Assembly (NCBI GenBank): GCA_903843965.1
Contig: CAIMRY010000013.1
Coordinates: 1-64,000 of the forward strand
Length of the DNA: 64,000 bases
DNA from: an uncultured delta proteobacterium
GTDB taxonomy: Bacteria; Desulfobacterota; Desulfovibrionia; Desulfovibrionales; Desulfovibrionaceae
Direction of reading: 5' to 3'
Shown here: in pieces, positions 51,793 to 60,110 of the stretch
How positions within the stretch are numbered: position 1 is the stretch's first letter
How the letters are laid out: each line of letters opens with the position of its first letter
The notes under the pieces: generated by a model
Seen by the model: the letters and a program-made list of their open reading frames with translations, nothing else
Database searches by the model: none
What the model was told of the DNA's origin: nothing
Made by a program: the position numbers and the translations under genes

Positions 51793-51843
51793 CTGTTCAC
51801 ATGTTAACGTTCTGAACAGCGACTTTGTTCATAGCCTGAACAG
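51793..51843. promoter_or_regulatory. Two inverted repeats, probable enhancer sites of the divergent activator
   Basis: CTGTTCA (51793-51799) with TGAACAG (51813-51819), and TTGTTCA (51825-51831) with TGAACAG (51837-51843). They lie 120-190 bp upstream of the sigma-54 promoter at 51657 and next to the activator gene, the usual place for enhancer-binding-protein sites. Confidence 0.65.
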
Positions 51844-51859
51844 TCCATGGGGGGCAGGG

Positions 51860-53221
51860 ATGAAGGCATACGACGCCAACGAGTACTGGGAGACCGTGGT
51901 CAACACCATCCAGGACGGGGTCATGATCGTGGACCTCAAGGGCCGCATCGTGTCCATCAACCAGGCCCTGGAGGACATCACCGGCTACTCGCGCGAGGAG
52001 TTCCTGGGCGCCCCCTGCTCGATCCTCAACTGCTCCTCCTGCCAGATCATGCGCGGGAACACGAGCTGCCACTGGTGCGTCATGTTCGAGAAGGGGGAGC
52101 TGCGCAAGCAGCGCTGCGCCGTCACCCGCAAGGACGGCGCAGTGGTCCACGTGGTCAAGAACGCCTCGGTGCTGCGGGACGCGGCAGGGGTGGTCATCGG
52201 CGCGGTGGAGACCATGACCGACGTGACCGACCTGCTGGACAAGGAGACCCAGATCGAGACCTACCGCCGGGAGCTCTTGGCCGAGGACACCTTCCACGGG
52301 CTCATGGGCCGCTCCCCGGCCATGGCCCAGGTCTACGACATGATCGTGAACGCAGCGCAGTCCGACGCGCCGGTGATCATCTTCGGGGAAAGCGGCACCG
52401 GCAAGGAGCTGGCGGCCAGCGCCGTGCACGCGGAGGGCGCGCGCCGGACCAGGCCCTTTGTCAAGGTGAACTGCGCGGCCTTAAGCGAGGCCTTGCTGGA
52501 GAGCGAGCTCTTCGGCCACGTCAAGGGCGCGTACACCGGGGCCTACAAAAGCCGCGCGGGCCGGTTCGAGACTGCGGAGGACGGGGACATCTTCCTCGAC
52601 GAGATCGGCGACATGCCGCTGACCACCCAGGTCAAGCTGCTGCGCGTACTGGAGGACAAGGTCATCGAGCGCGTGGGCGACAGCACGCCCATCCCGGTGC
52701 AGGCCAGGATCATCTCGGCCACGAACCGCGACCTGACCGCGCTCATCGAGCAGGGCGCCTTCCGGCGGGACTTCTACTACCGCATCAACGTCATCCCCAT
52801 CCGCATGCCGCCCCTGCGCGAGCGGCCCGAGGACATCCCGCTCTTGGCCGAGTCCTATTTCCGGCGCACCAAGCTCAAGTGCGGCAAGAACATCCAAGGC
52901 ATCTCCGGGGAGGCCATGGACCTGCTGCTGCGCTACCCCTGGCCGGGCAACGTGCGCGAGCTGAAAAGCGCGTTCGAGTATGCCTTCATCGCCTGCCGGG
53001 GCGACATGCTGGAGCCCCGGGACATGCCCCACGACCTGGTGAGCCGGGCCCTGGGGCCCAAACCGGCCCAGGCAACGGAGGAGAATCTGGAGGCCATCAA
53101 GCGGGAGCGGCTGGTGCGGGCCCTGCAGGCGGCCCAGGGCAACCAGTCCGACGCGGCGAAGCTGCTCGGCCTTTCACGCACCACCATATGGAGCCAGATC
53201 AAGCGCTACGGGCTGAGGTGA
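51860..53221 (+). CDS. PAS-containing sigma-54-dependent activator
   Basis: The protein has 453 residues. An N-terminal PAS domain (about 5-125) contains a Cys-rich insert (CSILNCSSCQIMRGNTSCHWCVMFEKG) that could sense redox or metals. The AAA+ domain has Walker A GESGTGKE, the sigma-54 loop GAYTGA (Tyr in place of Phe), Walker B ILDEIGD-like FLDEIGD, and RRDFYYRINV. The C-terminal Fis-type HTH is NQSDAAKLLGLSRTTIWSQIKRY. It is divergent from the Hdr operon, with its probable enhancer sites between, so it should activate that operon. Confidence 0.92.
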   Translation: MKAYDANEYWETVVNTIQDGVMIVDLKGRIVSINQALEDITGYSREEFLGAPCSILNCSSCQIMRGNTSCHWCVMFEKGELRKQRCAVTRKDGAVVHVVKNASVLRDAAGVVIGAVETMTDVTDLLDKETQIETYRRELLAEDTFHGLMGRSPAMAQVYDMIVNAAQSDAPVIIFGESGTGKELAASAVHAEGARRTRPFVKVNCAALSEALLESELFGHVKGAYTGAYKSRAGRFETAEDGDIFLDEIGDMPLTTQVKLLRVLEDKVIERVGDSTPIPVQARIISATNRDLTALIEQGAFRRDFYYRINVIPIRMPPLRERPEDIPLLAESYFRRTKLKCGKNIQGISGEAMDLLLRYPWPGNVRELKSAFEYAFIACRGDMLEPRDMPHDLVSRALGPKPAQATEENLEAIKRERLVRALQAAQGNQSDAAKLLGLSRTTIWSQIKRYGLR

Positions 53222-53496
53222 GTCGCGCCCTGATTCTCGCCCGACTCTCCGCCTGCCTCTCCGCCTGACTCCTCGCCCGATTCTCCGCCTGACTCTTTGC
53301 CCAGGCTCTGCGCCCGGACAAAGCGCAGGCCTGCCGCGCGCGCCGTGAATGGCGGACAAATAGGCCCAGCCGCGCGCCGCTCCAAGGCCATGCGCCGGGC
53401 CTGTGCGCCGAATCTGTGCGTCGGGCCTATGCATACGGTCCGGGCGTCAGGTTCGGACGTCAGGTCCGGGCGTCAGGTCCGGGCGTCGGGCAGGGC
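53222..53496. repeat. Intergenic degenerate repeats
   Basis: At the start, CTCCGCCTGACTC-like units recur (53245-53300); near the end CGGGCGTCAGGTC-like units recur (53447-53490). No gene is seen in this 275-bp gap between convergent units. Confidence 0.5.
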
Positions 53497-53859
53497 CTAC
53501 ATGAACCGGCGGAAGACCTCGGCCAGGGCCTGGCCGTCGTCCTCGATGGGGTCCGCCGGCACCTGGGCCAGAATGCCCAGGCCCTCGCTGGCCTCGTGGA
53601 ACGCCTCCGGCTCAAGGGCGCTGACCACGGCGATGTTGATCATGGCGTTGACCTGGATGATCTGCCGGGCCAGATCCAGCGGCGGCCCGCCCCGCAGCCC
53701 TTCGTCGAGCACCACGAAGTTTGGGGCAAAGGTCTTCAGCGCGGCCTTGGCGTTGACCCAGCCGTCGGTGAAGCGCAGGTCCATCCCGGCGCCCTGGGCC
53801 AGGGCGTCGGCAAAGGGGGCCAGCTCCAGCGCGCGCCGGGTGACGATGAGTATCTGCAT
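53497..53859 (-). CDS. Pseudo-receiver domain protein
   Basis: The protein has 120 residues with a CheY-like order of strands: MQILIVTRRAL, NFVVLDEGLRGGPPL, NIAVVSAL and a last helix. The phosphoacceptor-like Asp (VVLDE) is present, but the N-terminal acidic pair and the conserved Lys are missing, so it is unlikely to be phosphorylated in the usual way. Last gene of the NifX/MinD-like operon. Confidence 0.7.
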   Translation of the reverse strand: MQILIVTRRALELAPFADALAQGAGMDLRFTDGWVNAKAALKTFAPNFVVLDEGLRGGPPLDLARQIIQVNAMINIAVVSALEPEAFHEASEGLGILAQVPADPIEDDGQALAEVFRRFM

Positions 53860-53887
53860 CGGTTTGCTCCCACGTTGCCGCGCCGGG

Positions 53888-54277
53888 CTACTTGCCGCCG
53901 CCGCAGGTGAATTCGGTGCTGAAGGCGGGCAGGGAGCCCATGAGAAAGGCCTGCACCGCGTGGCCCACCGTGGGCGCGTTCGAGCCGTGGTACACCTTAA
54001 CACCCACCTGCTGGAAGCCCATGAGCGGGCGCATGCCCATGCCCCCGGCGATGAGCACGGTGACGCCGTTTTGCGCCAGGTGGTTCACCGGGGCCATGCA
54101 GCCGCCCTGCTGGTGCGGCACGTTCTCCAGGGTCCGCACCTCCAGGACCTTGCCGTCCTGCGCCTCGACGATGGTGTAGATGTCGCAGTGGCCGAAGTGC
54201 TGGCCGATGGCCGCGCCCAGGCCGCCGGGATTTTCGGAAGGAATGGCGATGACGAGCTTGTCGAGGCTCTTGTCCAT
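53888..54277 (-). CDS. NifX/NifB-like (dinitrogenase Fe-Mo cofactor family) protein
   Basis: The protein has 129 residues. KLVIAIPSENPGGLGAAIGQHFGHCDIYTIVEA, then GGCMAPVNHLAQNGVTVLIAGGMGMRPLMGF and VGHAVQAFLMG are the RNase-H-like fold of the NifX/NifY/VnfX family. No nitrogenase genes are present. In sulfate reducers such proteins occur with MinD-like ATPases and probably bind metal clusters. Two related proteins are encoded further upstream. Confidence 0.85.
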   Translation of the reverse strand: MDKSLDKLVIAIPSENPGGLGAAIGQHFGHCDIYTIVEAQDGKVLEVRTLENVPHQQGGCMAPVNHLAQNGVTVLIAGGMGMRPLMGFQQVGVKVYHGSNAPTVGHAVQAFLMGSLPAFSTEFTCGGGK

Positions 54278-54288
54278 GGGCTGGTCTC

Positions 54289-55224
54289 CTAGGCGTTGGG
54301 TGTTGGTTGAATAAGCTCGGGCCGTGCCTGGGCCGTGGGCTCAAGATTGACGATGCGCTCCCAGATGGAGCGCAAGGACTCTGAAAACGCTGTGGCGGGC
54401 AGCTCGGTCACGCACCTGGCCTGGACCATGGCCCGCACCACCACCTCGTCGTGGGGCAGGCGGCCCAGCACGGCGTGGCCCTGTTCCATGCAGTAGTCCT
54501 CGATGTCCTGGGTGTTCCCCAGGTTCAGGTCGAACTTGTTGATGATGACCGAGGCCGGGATGCGGAAGTGGCGGCACAGCTCGGCCACGCGCTCCAGGTC
54601 GTGTCGGCCCGAGGGCGTGGGCTCGGTGACGAGGACCGCTTGGCTGGCCCCGGACAGCGAGCTGATGACCGGGCAGCCGATGCCCGGCGCGCCGTCGCAG
54701 AGGATGAGGGACAGCCCCTGGGCCTCGGCCCTGGTGCGCGCCTCCTTTTTCAGCAGGGCCACCAGCCGCCCGGAGTTCTCCGACCCCGGAAACAGCTGGG
54801 CGTGGATGAGCGGGCCAAAGCGCGTGTTCGAGGCCTGCCACTGGCCGCAGTGCTTCTCGTTGAAGTCGATGGCCTTGGCCGGGCAGAACTGCACGCAGAC
54901 CTTGCAGCCCTCGCAGCGCAGGGGGTCGACGCCGTACCCCAAAAAATCCTCGGGGCTGGGCCGCTGCACGGCGTCGAAGCGGCAGAGGTCAAAGCACATG
55001 CCGCAGACCACGCAGGTCTCGGGGTTGATGACGGCCTCGAACCCGGAGCGGAACTCGTGCTCCTCCCGGCGGTCCGGTGCCAGCAGCAGGTGCAGGTCCG
55101 GGGCGTCCACATCCAGGTCGCAGAGCATGGCCCCGCCCTGAGTGGAGGCCAGATGCGCGAAGGCGGCGGTGATGCTGGTCTTGCCCGTGCCGCCCTTGCC
55201 GCTGATGACCACGATCTCACGCAT
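54289..55224 (-). CDS. MinD-family P-loop ATPase with inserted ferredoxin domain (copy 1)
   Basis: The protein has 311 residues. Deviant Walker A ISGKGGTGKTS, then ferredoxin motifs CVVCGMCFDLCRFDA and CEGCKVCVQFCPAKAI inserted at about 69-115, Walker B ILCDGAPGIGCPV, and VTEPTPSGRHDL. This is the COG1149 type. Mrp/Nbp35-like ATPases handle Fe-S clusters, and an analogous role with the NifX-like partners is likely. It overlaps the start of copy 2's end by 8 bp. Confidence 0.88.
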   Translation of the reverse strand: MREIVVISGKGGTGKTSITAAFAHLASTQGGAMLCDLDVDAPDLHLLLAPDRREEHEFRSGFEAVINPETCVVCGMCFDLCRFDAVQRPSPEDFLGYGVDPLRCEGCKVCVQFCPAKAIDFNEKHCGQWQASNTRFGPLIHAQLFPGSENSGRLVALLKKEARTRAEAQGLSLILCDGAPGIGCPVISSLSGASQAVLVTEPTPSGRHDLERVAELCRHFRIPASVIINKFDLNLGNTQDIEDYCMEQGHAVLGRLPHDEVVVRAMVQARCVTELPATAFSESLRSIWERIVNLEPTAQARPELIQPTPNA

Positions 55225-56164
55225 GCTGGACCTCGCCGGGTGTTGCAGAAGCGGATTGGGAGGCGGCGGCCGCGCCCTGCATGCGCGCCATGAGCGCCAG
55301 GATCATGGCCCGCAGCTCCGGCACGGCGCTGGCCGCCACCTCCCCGCGCGAATAGGCCTCGGCCACGGCGCGGTTGTAGGGAATCTGCGCCCAGACCGGG
55401 ATGCCCTCGGCGCGGCAAAAGTCCTGCACGCTGGCGTCGCCGATGCCCACGCCCCCGATATCCGAACGGTTGATCACCGCCCCAAGCGGCTTGCCCAGGG
55501 ACCGGAAGGCCTGCACCGCCAGCCGGAAGTCGTGCAGGCCAAAGGGCGTGGGCTCGGTGACGAGGACGAGGACGTCGGCGTCCATGACCGCGTTCACCGC
55601 CGGGCAGCTCACGCCGGGGGGGGAGTCGATGAGGATGTCCGCGCTCTGGCCCTGGGGCAGCCGGGCCTTGACCTGGCGCATCAAGGGCGGGCTCATGGCC
55701 TCGCCCACGCGCAGGCGGCCCATAAGAAACCCCGCGTCAGGAAAGCCCGCGTCTTCCTCACGCCCAGAGCTTAAGTGGTCCGTCCGGAAATGCCCGGACA
55801 CGATACGCCCCAGCTCGCGCTTGCCGGGGCTCAGCGCCTTTTCCGGGCACAGGAGCAGGCAGCCGCCGCAGCCGTGGCACATCTCCGGAAAGAGGAGCAA
55901 AGTCTTGCCCATGACCGAGAGCGCCTTGTACTGGCAAAAGGCCGCGCACTGGCCGCAGAGGGTGCAGCGCTTCGGGTCGCGCTCCGGCACCTCCATGAAC
56001 GCGGGCTCCTCCCCTGTCAGCTCCGGGTGCAGAAACAGGTGCAGGTTCGGCTCCTCCACGTCCAGATCCACGGCCATGACAGGCCGGTCCCACAGGGCGG
56101 CCAGCGAGGCCGTGACCGTGGTCTTGCCCGTGCCGCCCTTGCCGCTGGCGATGGCGTAGATCAC
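55217..56164 (-). CDS. MinD-family P-loop ATPase with inserted ferredoxin domain (copy 2)
   Basis: The protein has 315 residues. ASGKGGTGKTT, CTLCGQCAAFCQYKAL and CHGCGGCLLLCPEKAL, ILIDSPPGVSCPA and VTEPTPFGLHD. It is the paralogue of copy 1 and probably forms a heterodimer with it, since the two are nearly always encoded together. It overlaps the NifX-like gene by 4 bp. Confidence 0.88.
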   Translation of the reverse strand: MIYAIASGKGGTGKTTVTASLAALWDRPVMAVDLDVEEPNLHLFLHPELTGEEPAFMEVPERDPKRCTLCGQCAAFCQYKALSVMGKTLLLFPEMCHGCGGCLLLCPEKALSPGKRELGRIVSGHFRTDHLSSGREEDAGFPDAGFLMGRLRVGEAMSPPLMRQVKARLPQGQSADILIDSPPGVSCPAVNAVMDADVLVLVTEPTPFGLHDFRLAVQAFRSLGKPLGAVINRSDIGGVGIGDASVQDFCRAEGIPVWAQIPYNRAVAEAYSRGEVAASAVPELRAMILALMARMQGAAAASQSASATPGEVQHA

Positions 56165-56565
56165 GCGGGCTCCCCCTTGCCGCCGCCCCCCGGATTGCCT
56201 CCGGCGGGGGCGTTGGGCGCGTCGGCAACGGCGAGCTCGCCGCGCTGGAACTTGTCCACGGCCTGGCCCACGGTCATGCCCTCCACGTTCTGGATGACCC
56301 GGATGCCGCCTGCCGCCAGGGCCTGGAAGGCCTTGGGGCCGACAAAGCCGCTCAGGACCACTTCCGCGCCCGCCCTGGCGCAGTTCTCCGCAGCCTGGAT
56401 GCCCGCGCCCTGGGCCATGGTCTGGGAGCCGCTGTTGTCCACGTAGCTGACGGCCATGCTGGCCAGGTCGACCACCACGAACCCTGCGGCCCGGCCAAAG
56501 CGCGCGTCGACCATGCTCTCCAGCCCCGGACCTTCGCTGGTCACGGCGATGATTCCCGTATTCAT
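56161..56565 (-). CDS. NifX-like protein
   Basis: The protein has 134 residues. GIIAVTSEGPGLESMVDARFGRAAGFVVVD, then GAGIQAAENCARAGAEVVLSGFVGPKAFQAL and MTVGQAVDKFQRGEL fit the NifX fold. The C-terminus is a Gly/Pro-rich tail (PNAPAGGNPGGGGKG). ATG 56565 has GGGGAGAGAG upstream. Same operon as both ATPases. Confidence 0.85.
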   Translation of the reverse strand: MNTGIIAVTSEGPGLESMVDARFGRAAGFVVVDLASMAVSYVDNSGSQTMAQGAGIQAAENCARAGAEVVLSGFVGPKAFQALAAGGIRVIQNVEGMTVGQAVDKFQRGELAVADAPNAPAGGNPGGGGKGEPA

Positions 56566-56632
56566 GCTCTCTCTCCCCTTTGTGTTCTTTCCGCCACGCC
56601 TGCAGCGGCGGCGTCTGCCGGTCCTGCGGCCT

Positions 56633-57100
56633 TCATGAGGGTTTCTCCCCCTTGATTTCTTGCACAACATGCGCGCTGGTGCGCAGCGCTTTGCGGAGCT
56701 GGTCACGGTCATGGTCACGGCCATGGTCACGGTTGTGGCCACGGCGGCGGCCGCAGCCCCCGAGGGCGCAGCCCGGCATGCGCAGTTGGTCCACGGCCTC
56801 GACGCCGCCACCGGCCCAGGCCGCAGCCACCTCTTCCGCCGTGCCGCCGATCCAGGGCACAACAGGCACTCCCGACTGCTGCAAGGCCGCCAGGGCGCAG
56901 CCGCTGAGCCCGCCGCAGATGAGGACGTTGACCCCCATGCCTGCAAGCATGTCGATCATGGCGAAGACGCCGTTCGGGGGCACGGGCGTGCTGCCGTGGA
57001 CCATTGGGACGCGTTGCTCCACGCTGTAGAAGCGCAGCTCGGTCGCGCTCTCCATCAGCGTCGCCAGGCGGTCGCCGTAGCAGGCCAGGCATATGAGCAT
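56633..57100 (-). CDS. NifX-family protein with His/Arg/Asp-rich tail
   Basis: The protein has 155 residues, first gene of its operon. MLICLACYGDRLATLMESATELRFYSVE, VFAMIDMLAGMGVNVLICGGLSGCALAALQQSG and VVPWIGGTAEEV follow the NifX fold with additional Cys residues. A low-complexity tail (GGCGRRRGHNRDHGRDHDRD) may bind metal or be a repeat expansion. A sigma-54 promoter lies about 60 bp upstream. Confidence 0.75.
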   Translation of the reverse strand: MLICLACYGDRLATLMESATELRFYSVEQRVPMVHGSTPVPPNGVFAMIDMLAGMGVNVLICGGLSGCALAALQQSGVPVVPWIGGTAEEVAAAWAGGGVEAVDQLRMPGCALGGCGRRRGHNRDHGRDHDRDQLRKALRTSAHVVQEIKGEKPS

Positions 57101-57127
57101 TGTCAGGTTCCTCCGGCAGTTTCCACA

Positions 57128-57147
57128 GGGCGCGCGTCGACGCGCCC
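57128..57147. promoter_or_regulatory. Perfect palindrome between promoter and start of the NifX/MinD operon
   Basis: GGGCGCGCGTCGACGCGCCC is a 20-bp perfect palindrome in the 5' leader. Its outer half-sites resemble those of the 17-bp sites at 57238, 58721 and 58751. It may be an extra regulatory site or a leader hairpin. Confidence 0.5.
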
Positions 57148-57158
57148 TGCCTCACGAA

Positions 57159-57174
57159 GGCAGGAACCATGCCA
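57159..57174 (-). promoter_or_regulatory. Sigma-54 promoter of the NifX/MinD operon
   Basis: Minus strand TGGCATGGTTCCTGCC: GG at -24 and GC at -12 with correct spacing. The first gene starts at 57100. Confidence 0.75.
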
Positions 57175-57237
57175 CATCAAAAACTGTCATGATCCAGGGG
57201 TGTTGAGGGTTTACGCCCAGGGGGGCGCGGGGCGTTG

Positions 57238-57254
57238 GGCGCGTTTTGCGCCCG
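57238..57254 (-). promoter_or_regulatory. 17-bp activator site, identical to one before the divergent operon
   Basis: Minus strand GGGCGCAAAACGCGCCC, about 80 bp upstream of the sigma-54 promoter at 57159. The same 17 bases occur at 58751-58767 upstream of the sigma-54 promoter at 58832. Confidence 0.75.
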
Positions 57255-57362
57255 GTGGTTCGGGCCGCAGGCCTGGATAGGGGCCGGGGAAGTCCCCGGC
57301 TGCGCAGCCGCGCACCCGGCTTTGCGGCGAGGCTTGCGGCGGCCTGCCGCGCCGGAGCCGCC

Positions 57363-58697
57363 CTACCCGTGCGGGGCCGGGCCGCCCTTGTTCAGAATGC
57401 GCCGCAGGGTGTCCTTGGACACGCCGAGTTCGCGGCAGGCGGCCATGACGCGGCCCTCGTTGCGGGCCAGGGTGGCGGCCACGGCCCGGCACTTGATCTC
57501 GTCCAGGGTGCCGCAAAAAGGCGGGGCCGCAACGCTCTGCGCCTGCGGGGCCAGGGATTCGGGCAGGTGCTCCAGGCGGATGAGCCCGCTGGGGCAGAGG
57601 ATGAAGGCGTACTCGATGATGTTCTCCAGCTCGCGCACATTGCCGGGAAAGCCGTGGCGCATGAGCCGCTGCAGCACCTCCGGGGCCAGGCCCTGGATGT
57701 CCTTGCCGTGCTGGGCGTTCTGCCGGTCCACAAAGTGCTTGGCCAACAGCGGGATGTCCTCCGGCCTCTCGCGCAGGGAGGGCAGGGCCAGGCGCACCAC
57801 GTTCAGCCGGTAGTAGAGATCGCTGCGGAAGCTCTGCCGGGCCACCATGTCCTCCAGGTCGCGGTTGGTGGCGGCGATGATGCGCACGTTCACCGGCACG
57901 CCCGCCACCGCGCCCAGGGGCTCGATGACCCGCTCCTGCAAGGCGCGCAGTATCTTCACCTGGAGCGGAAGCGGCATGTCCCCGATCTCGTCGAGGAACA
58001 GCGTGCCGCCGTCCGCCGCCTGGAAGCGGCCCGGCTTGTCGCGCCGGGCGTCGGTGAAGGCCCCGGCCTTGTGGCCGAAGAGCTCGCTCTCCAGCAGATT
58101 CTCGGGCAGGGCCCCGCAGTTCACAGCCACAAAGGGCTCGCCGCTGCGGGGGCTCAGGTTGTGGATGGCCCGGGCCACCAGCTCCTTGCCAGTGCCGCTT
58201 TCGCCCAGGATGAGCACGGTTGAGCCGCTGGCCGCTATCTGCGGCAGGATGCCCAGGGTGCGCTGGAACACCGGGCTTTTGCTCAGGATGTCCTCCACGC
58301 GGTACAGGCCGTCGAGCCTCTTCTGCATCAGCGTCAGGGCCGAGAGGTCGCGGAAGGTCTCCACCCCGCCCATGATCTTGCCGCGCCGGTCGCGCAGGGG
58401 CGCGGCGCTGATGCTGATGGGCACCTTGGAGCCGTCGGGCTTGACGAAGAAGAGCGAGCGGTTGCTGCGGCTCTCCCCGGCGGCCAGCGCGGCCTTGAGG
58501 GCGCAGGCCCCGTCGCAGATGCTGGAGCGGAAGACCTCCCAGCACTTGCGGCCCAGGGCCTCGGCCCGGGGCACGCCGGTGATGGCGCTGGCCGCGCGGT
58601 TGAAGAAGGTGATGCTCCAGTCCAGGTCCACGGTGAACACGCCGTCGGCCAGGCTGTCCATGATGTGCTCGCAGGAGATGTCGCGCAAAAAGCTCAT
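57363..58697 (-). CDS. PAS-containing sigma-54-dependent activator
   Basis: The protein has 444 residues. PAS domain (about 8-125) with SSICDGACALKAA Cys residues; AAA+ domain with GESGTGKE, GAFTDA in place of GAFTGA, LFLDEIGD and RSDLYYRLNV; C-terminal HTH ARNEGRVMAACRELGVSKDTLRRILNK. It lies between two sigma-54 promoters that share a 17-bp palindromic site and probably activates both. The Asp in the sigma-54 contact loop occurs in other activators but deserves notice. Confidence 0.92.
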   Translation of the reverse strand: MSFLRDISCEHIMDSLADGVFTVDLDWSITFFNRAASAITGVPRAEALGRKCWEVFRSSICDGACALKAALAAGESRSNRSLFFVKPDGSKVPISISAAPLRDRRGKIMGGVETFRDLSALTLMQKRLDGLYRVEDILSKSPVFQRTLGILPQIAASGSTVLILGESGTGKELVARAIHNLSPRSGEPFVAVNCGALPENLLESELFGHKAGAFTDARRDKPGRFQAADGGTLFLDEIGDMPLPLQVKILRALQERVIEPLGAVAGVPVNVRIIAATNRDLEDMVARQSFRSDLYYRLNVVRLALPSLRERPEDIPLLAKHFVDRQNAQHGKDIQGLAPEVLQRLMRHGFPGNVRELENIIEYAFILCPSGLIRLEHLPESLAPQAQSVAAPPFCGTLDEIKCRAVAATLARNEGRVMAACRELGVSKDTLRRILNKGGPAPHG

Positions 58698-58720
58698 GCT
58701 GCCCCCAAGGTGGACGTGCC

Positions 58721-58767
58721 GGGCGTGAAACGCGCCCCTGGCAAAATTCAGGGCGCAAAACGCGCCC
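58721..58767 (+). promoter_or_regulatory. Two 17-bp activator sites before the DUF5320-Usp-reductase operon
   Basis: GGGCGTGAAACGCGCCC (58721-58737) and GGGCGCAAAACGCGCCC (58751-58767), starts exactly 30 bp apart, 65-110 bp upstream of the sigma-54 promoter at 58832 and just upstream of the activator gene. Confidence 0.78.
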
Positions 58768-58831
58768 TTACCCCCTTGTACGCCGCTGGTCGGCAATGTC
58801 AACCTCCTTGAATATACTGACTCTTTTGTGT

Positions 58832-58847
58832 CGGCACGCAAGATGCT
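58832..58847 (+). promoter_or_regulatory. Sigma-54 promoter of the DUF5320-Usp-reductase operon
   Basis: CGGCACGCAAGATGCT: GG and GC at the required distance, CACG as in the consensus. The first gene starts at 58888. Confidence 0.78.
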
Positions 58848-58887
58848 TACTTTGGATACGGCCCCGCAGGCGGCAAAGGAGGCAACC

Positions 58888-59154
58888 ATGCCGAATCAGG
58901 ACGGAACCGGGCCCACGGACCAGGGCAGGGGCCAGGGCAGGGGACAAGGCAGGGGCCAGGTCCCGTGCGGCCAAAGGGCCGGACAGGACGCGCAGGCTGG
59001 ACAAGCCGGACAGAGCGGGCAGGTAGCCGGTCAAGGTGGTCAGAACAGCGGCCATGGCAGAGGCCAAGGCAGAGGCCAGGGCAGAGGCCAGGGCGGACAA
59101 GGCAACCGCAACCGCCAGGGCCAGCAGTCGGCCGGGCCGGTCAAACCGGAATAG
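58888..59154 (+). CDS. DUF5320-like Gly/Gln-rich small protein
   Basis: The protein has 88 residues; AAAGGAGG precedes ATG 58888. It starts MPNQDGTGPTDQGRGQGRGQG, like the MPGGDGTGPxGxGxxTGRG start of DUF5320 proteins often encoded with NifX-like genes, and has one Cys. Most of the length is GRGQ/GQ repeats from a 12-bp-type expansion. Role unknown. Confidence 0.6.
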   Translation: MPNQDGTGPTDQGRGQGRGQGRGQVPCGQRAGQDAQAGQAGQSGQVAGQGGQNSGHGRGQGRGQGRGQGGQGNRNRQGQQSAGPVKPE

Positions 59155-59186
59155 AACCCAAGCCGCACGGCTTTGAGGAGGTGCGC

Positions 59187-60104
59187 ATGTTCAAACTGGT
59201 GCTTTTGGCCCTGGCCGACACGACCGTGGGCGTGCAGGCCGTGCGCCTGGCCGGGTCTCTGGCCGCGCGCTGCGGCGCGGGCTTTGCGGTGCAGCATGTG
59301 AGCGGCCCCTTGAGCCAGGAGGGCGGCTGCGTGCTGCACCTTCCGGGCGAGGACGAGCTGACCGCCCGCCGCGCCGAGGTCGAGACCCTGTGCCGGGTGG
59401 CCATGCCGCCGGGCCTCACGGCGGACGTGATGCTCAGCGCGGGCTTTGTCCACGTGGAGGTGCTCAAGACGGCCCGGCTGCTGGGGCCGGACCTGCTGGT
59501 GCTGGGCGGCCTGGACGAGGCCGAGCGCTGCCGCCGCGAACTTTCCGGCTCGGCCCGCTCCGCCGCCCTGCTCATCGCGGCCAGCGCCCCGTGCCCGGTG
59601 CTGGTGGCGCCTGCGGGCGTGGCCCTGCCCTCCGGGCCGTTTCAGCGCATCCTTGCCGTGACGGATCTGGGCGACGCAACCGAGGCCGTGCTGGGCCTGG
59701 CCGCGCAGCTTGCCGCCTGCGAGGGCGCGTCCCTGCGGGCTTTTCATGCCCTGCCCCGGCAGTTTGCGGACAGCGCCAACCTGGCCCAGGCCCTGGGCAA
59801 GGCCAAGAACCGCCTGGACTACCTGGGCCGCAGCCTGCCCGGCCCGGTCCAGCTCCCGGCCCCTCTTGATGTCGCCGTGCGCGAGGGCGACCCGGCGGTG
59901 GAGATCTTGAAGGACGCGCGCGAGAGCAAGGCCGATCTGCTGGTGCTGGCCCTGGACAGTTACGGCCAGGACGGACTGGAGCTGGGCCGGGTGCCCGCCC
60001 ATGTGCTGGAAGGCGCGCGCTGCCCGGTGCTGCTCCTTGGCGCGCAGGCCCTGGCCCGCCTGTCGGCGTCCGCAACCGCAGCCGCAACCGCAGCCAGAGG
60101 ATAG
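59187..60104 (+). CDS. Tandem universal stress protein
   Basis: The protein has 305 residues in two UspA domains (about 1-145 and 146-295). Each ends in a SARSAALLIAASAPCPVLVAP or VPAHVLEGARCPVLLLG strand; the ATP-binding GxxG(x9)GS pattern is partial in the first and lacking in the second, so nucleotide binding is uncertain. Second gene of the sigma-54 operon. Confidence 0.85.
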   Translation: MFKLVLLALADTTVGVQAVRLAGSLAARCGAGFAVQHVSGPLSQEGGCVLHLPGEDELTARRAEVETLCRVAMPPGLTADVMLSAGFVHVEVLKTARLLGPDLLVLGGLDEAERCRRELSGSARSAALLIAASAPCPVLVAPAGVALPSGPFQRILAVTDLGDATEAVLGLAAQLAACEGASLRAFHALPRQFADSANLAQALGKAKNRLDYLGRSLPGPVQLPAPLDVAVREGDPAVEILKDARESKADLLVLALDSYGQDGLELGRVPAHVLEGARCPVLLLGAQALARLSASATAAATAARG

Positions 60105-60110
60105 TCCGCA

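Noticed and set aside
53888-57100. Nitrogen-fixation cluster
   Set aside because: NifX-like proteins occur, but there is no nifHDK, nifE/N or nifB; the MinD-like partners point to a different metal or Fe-S role.
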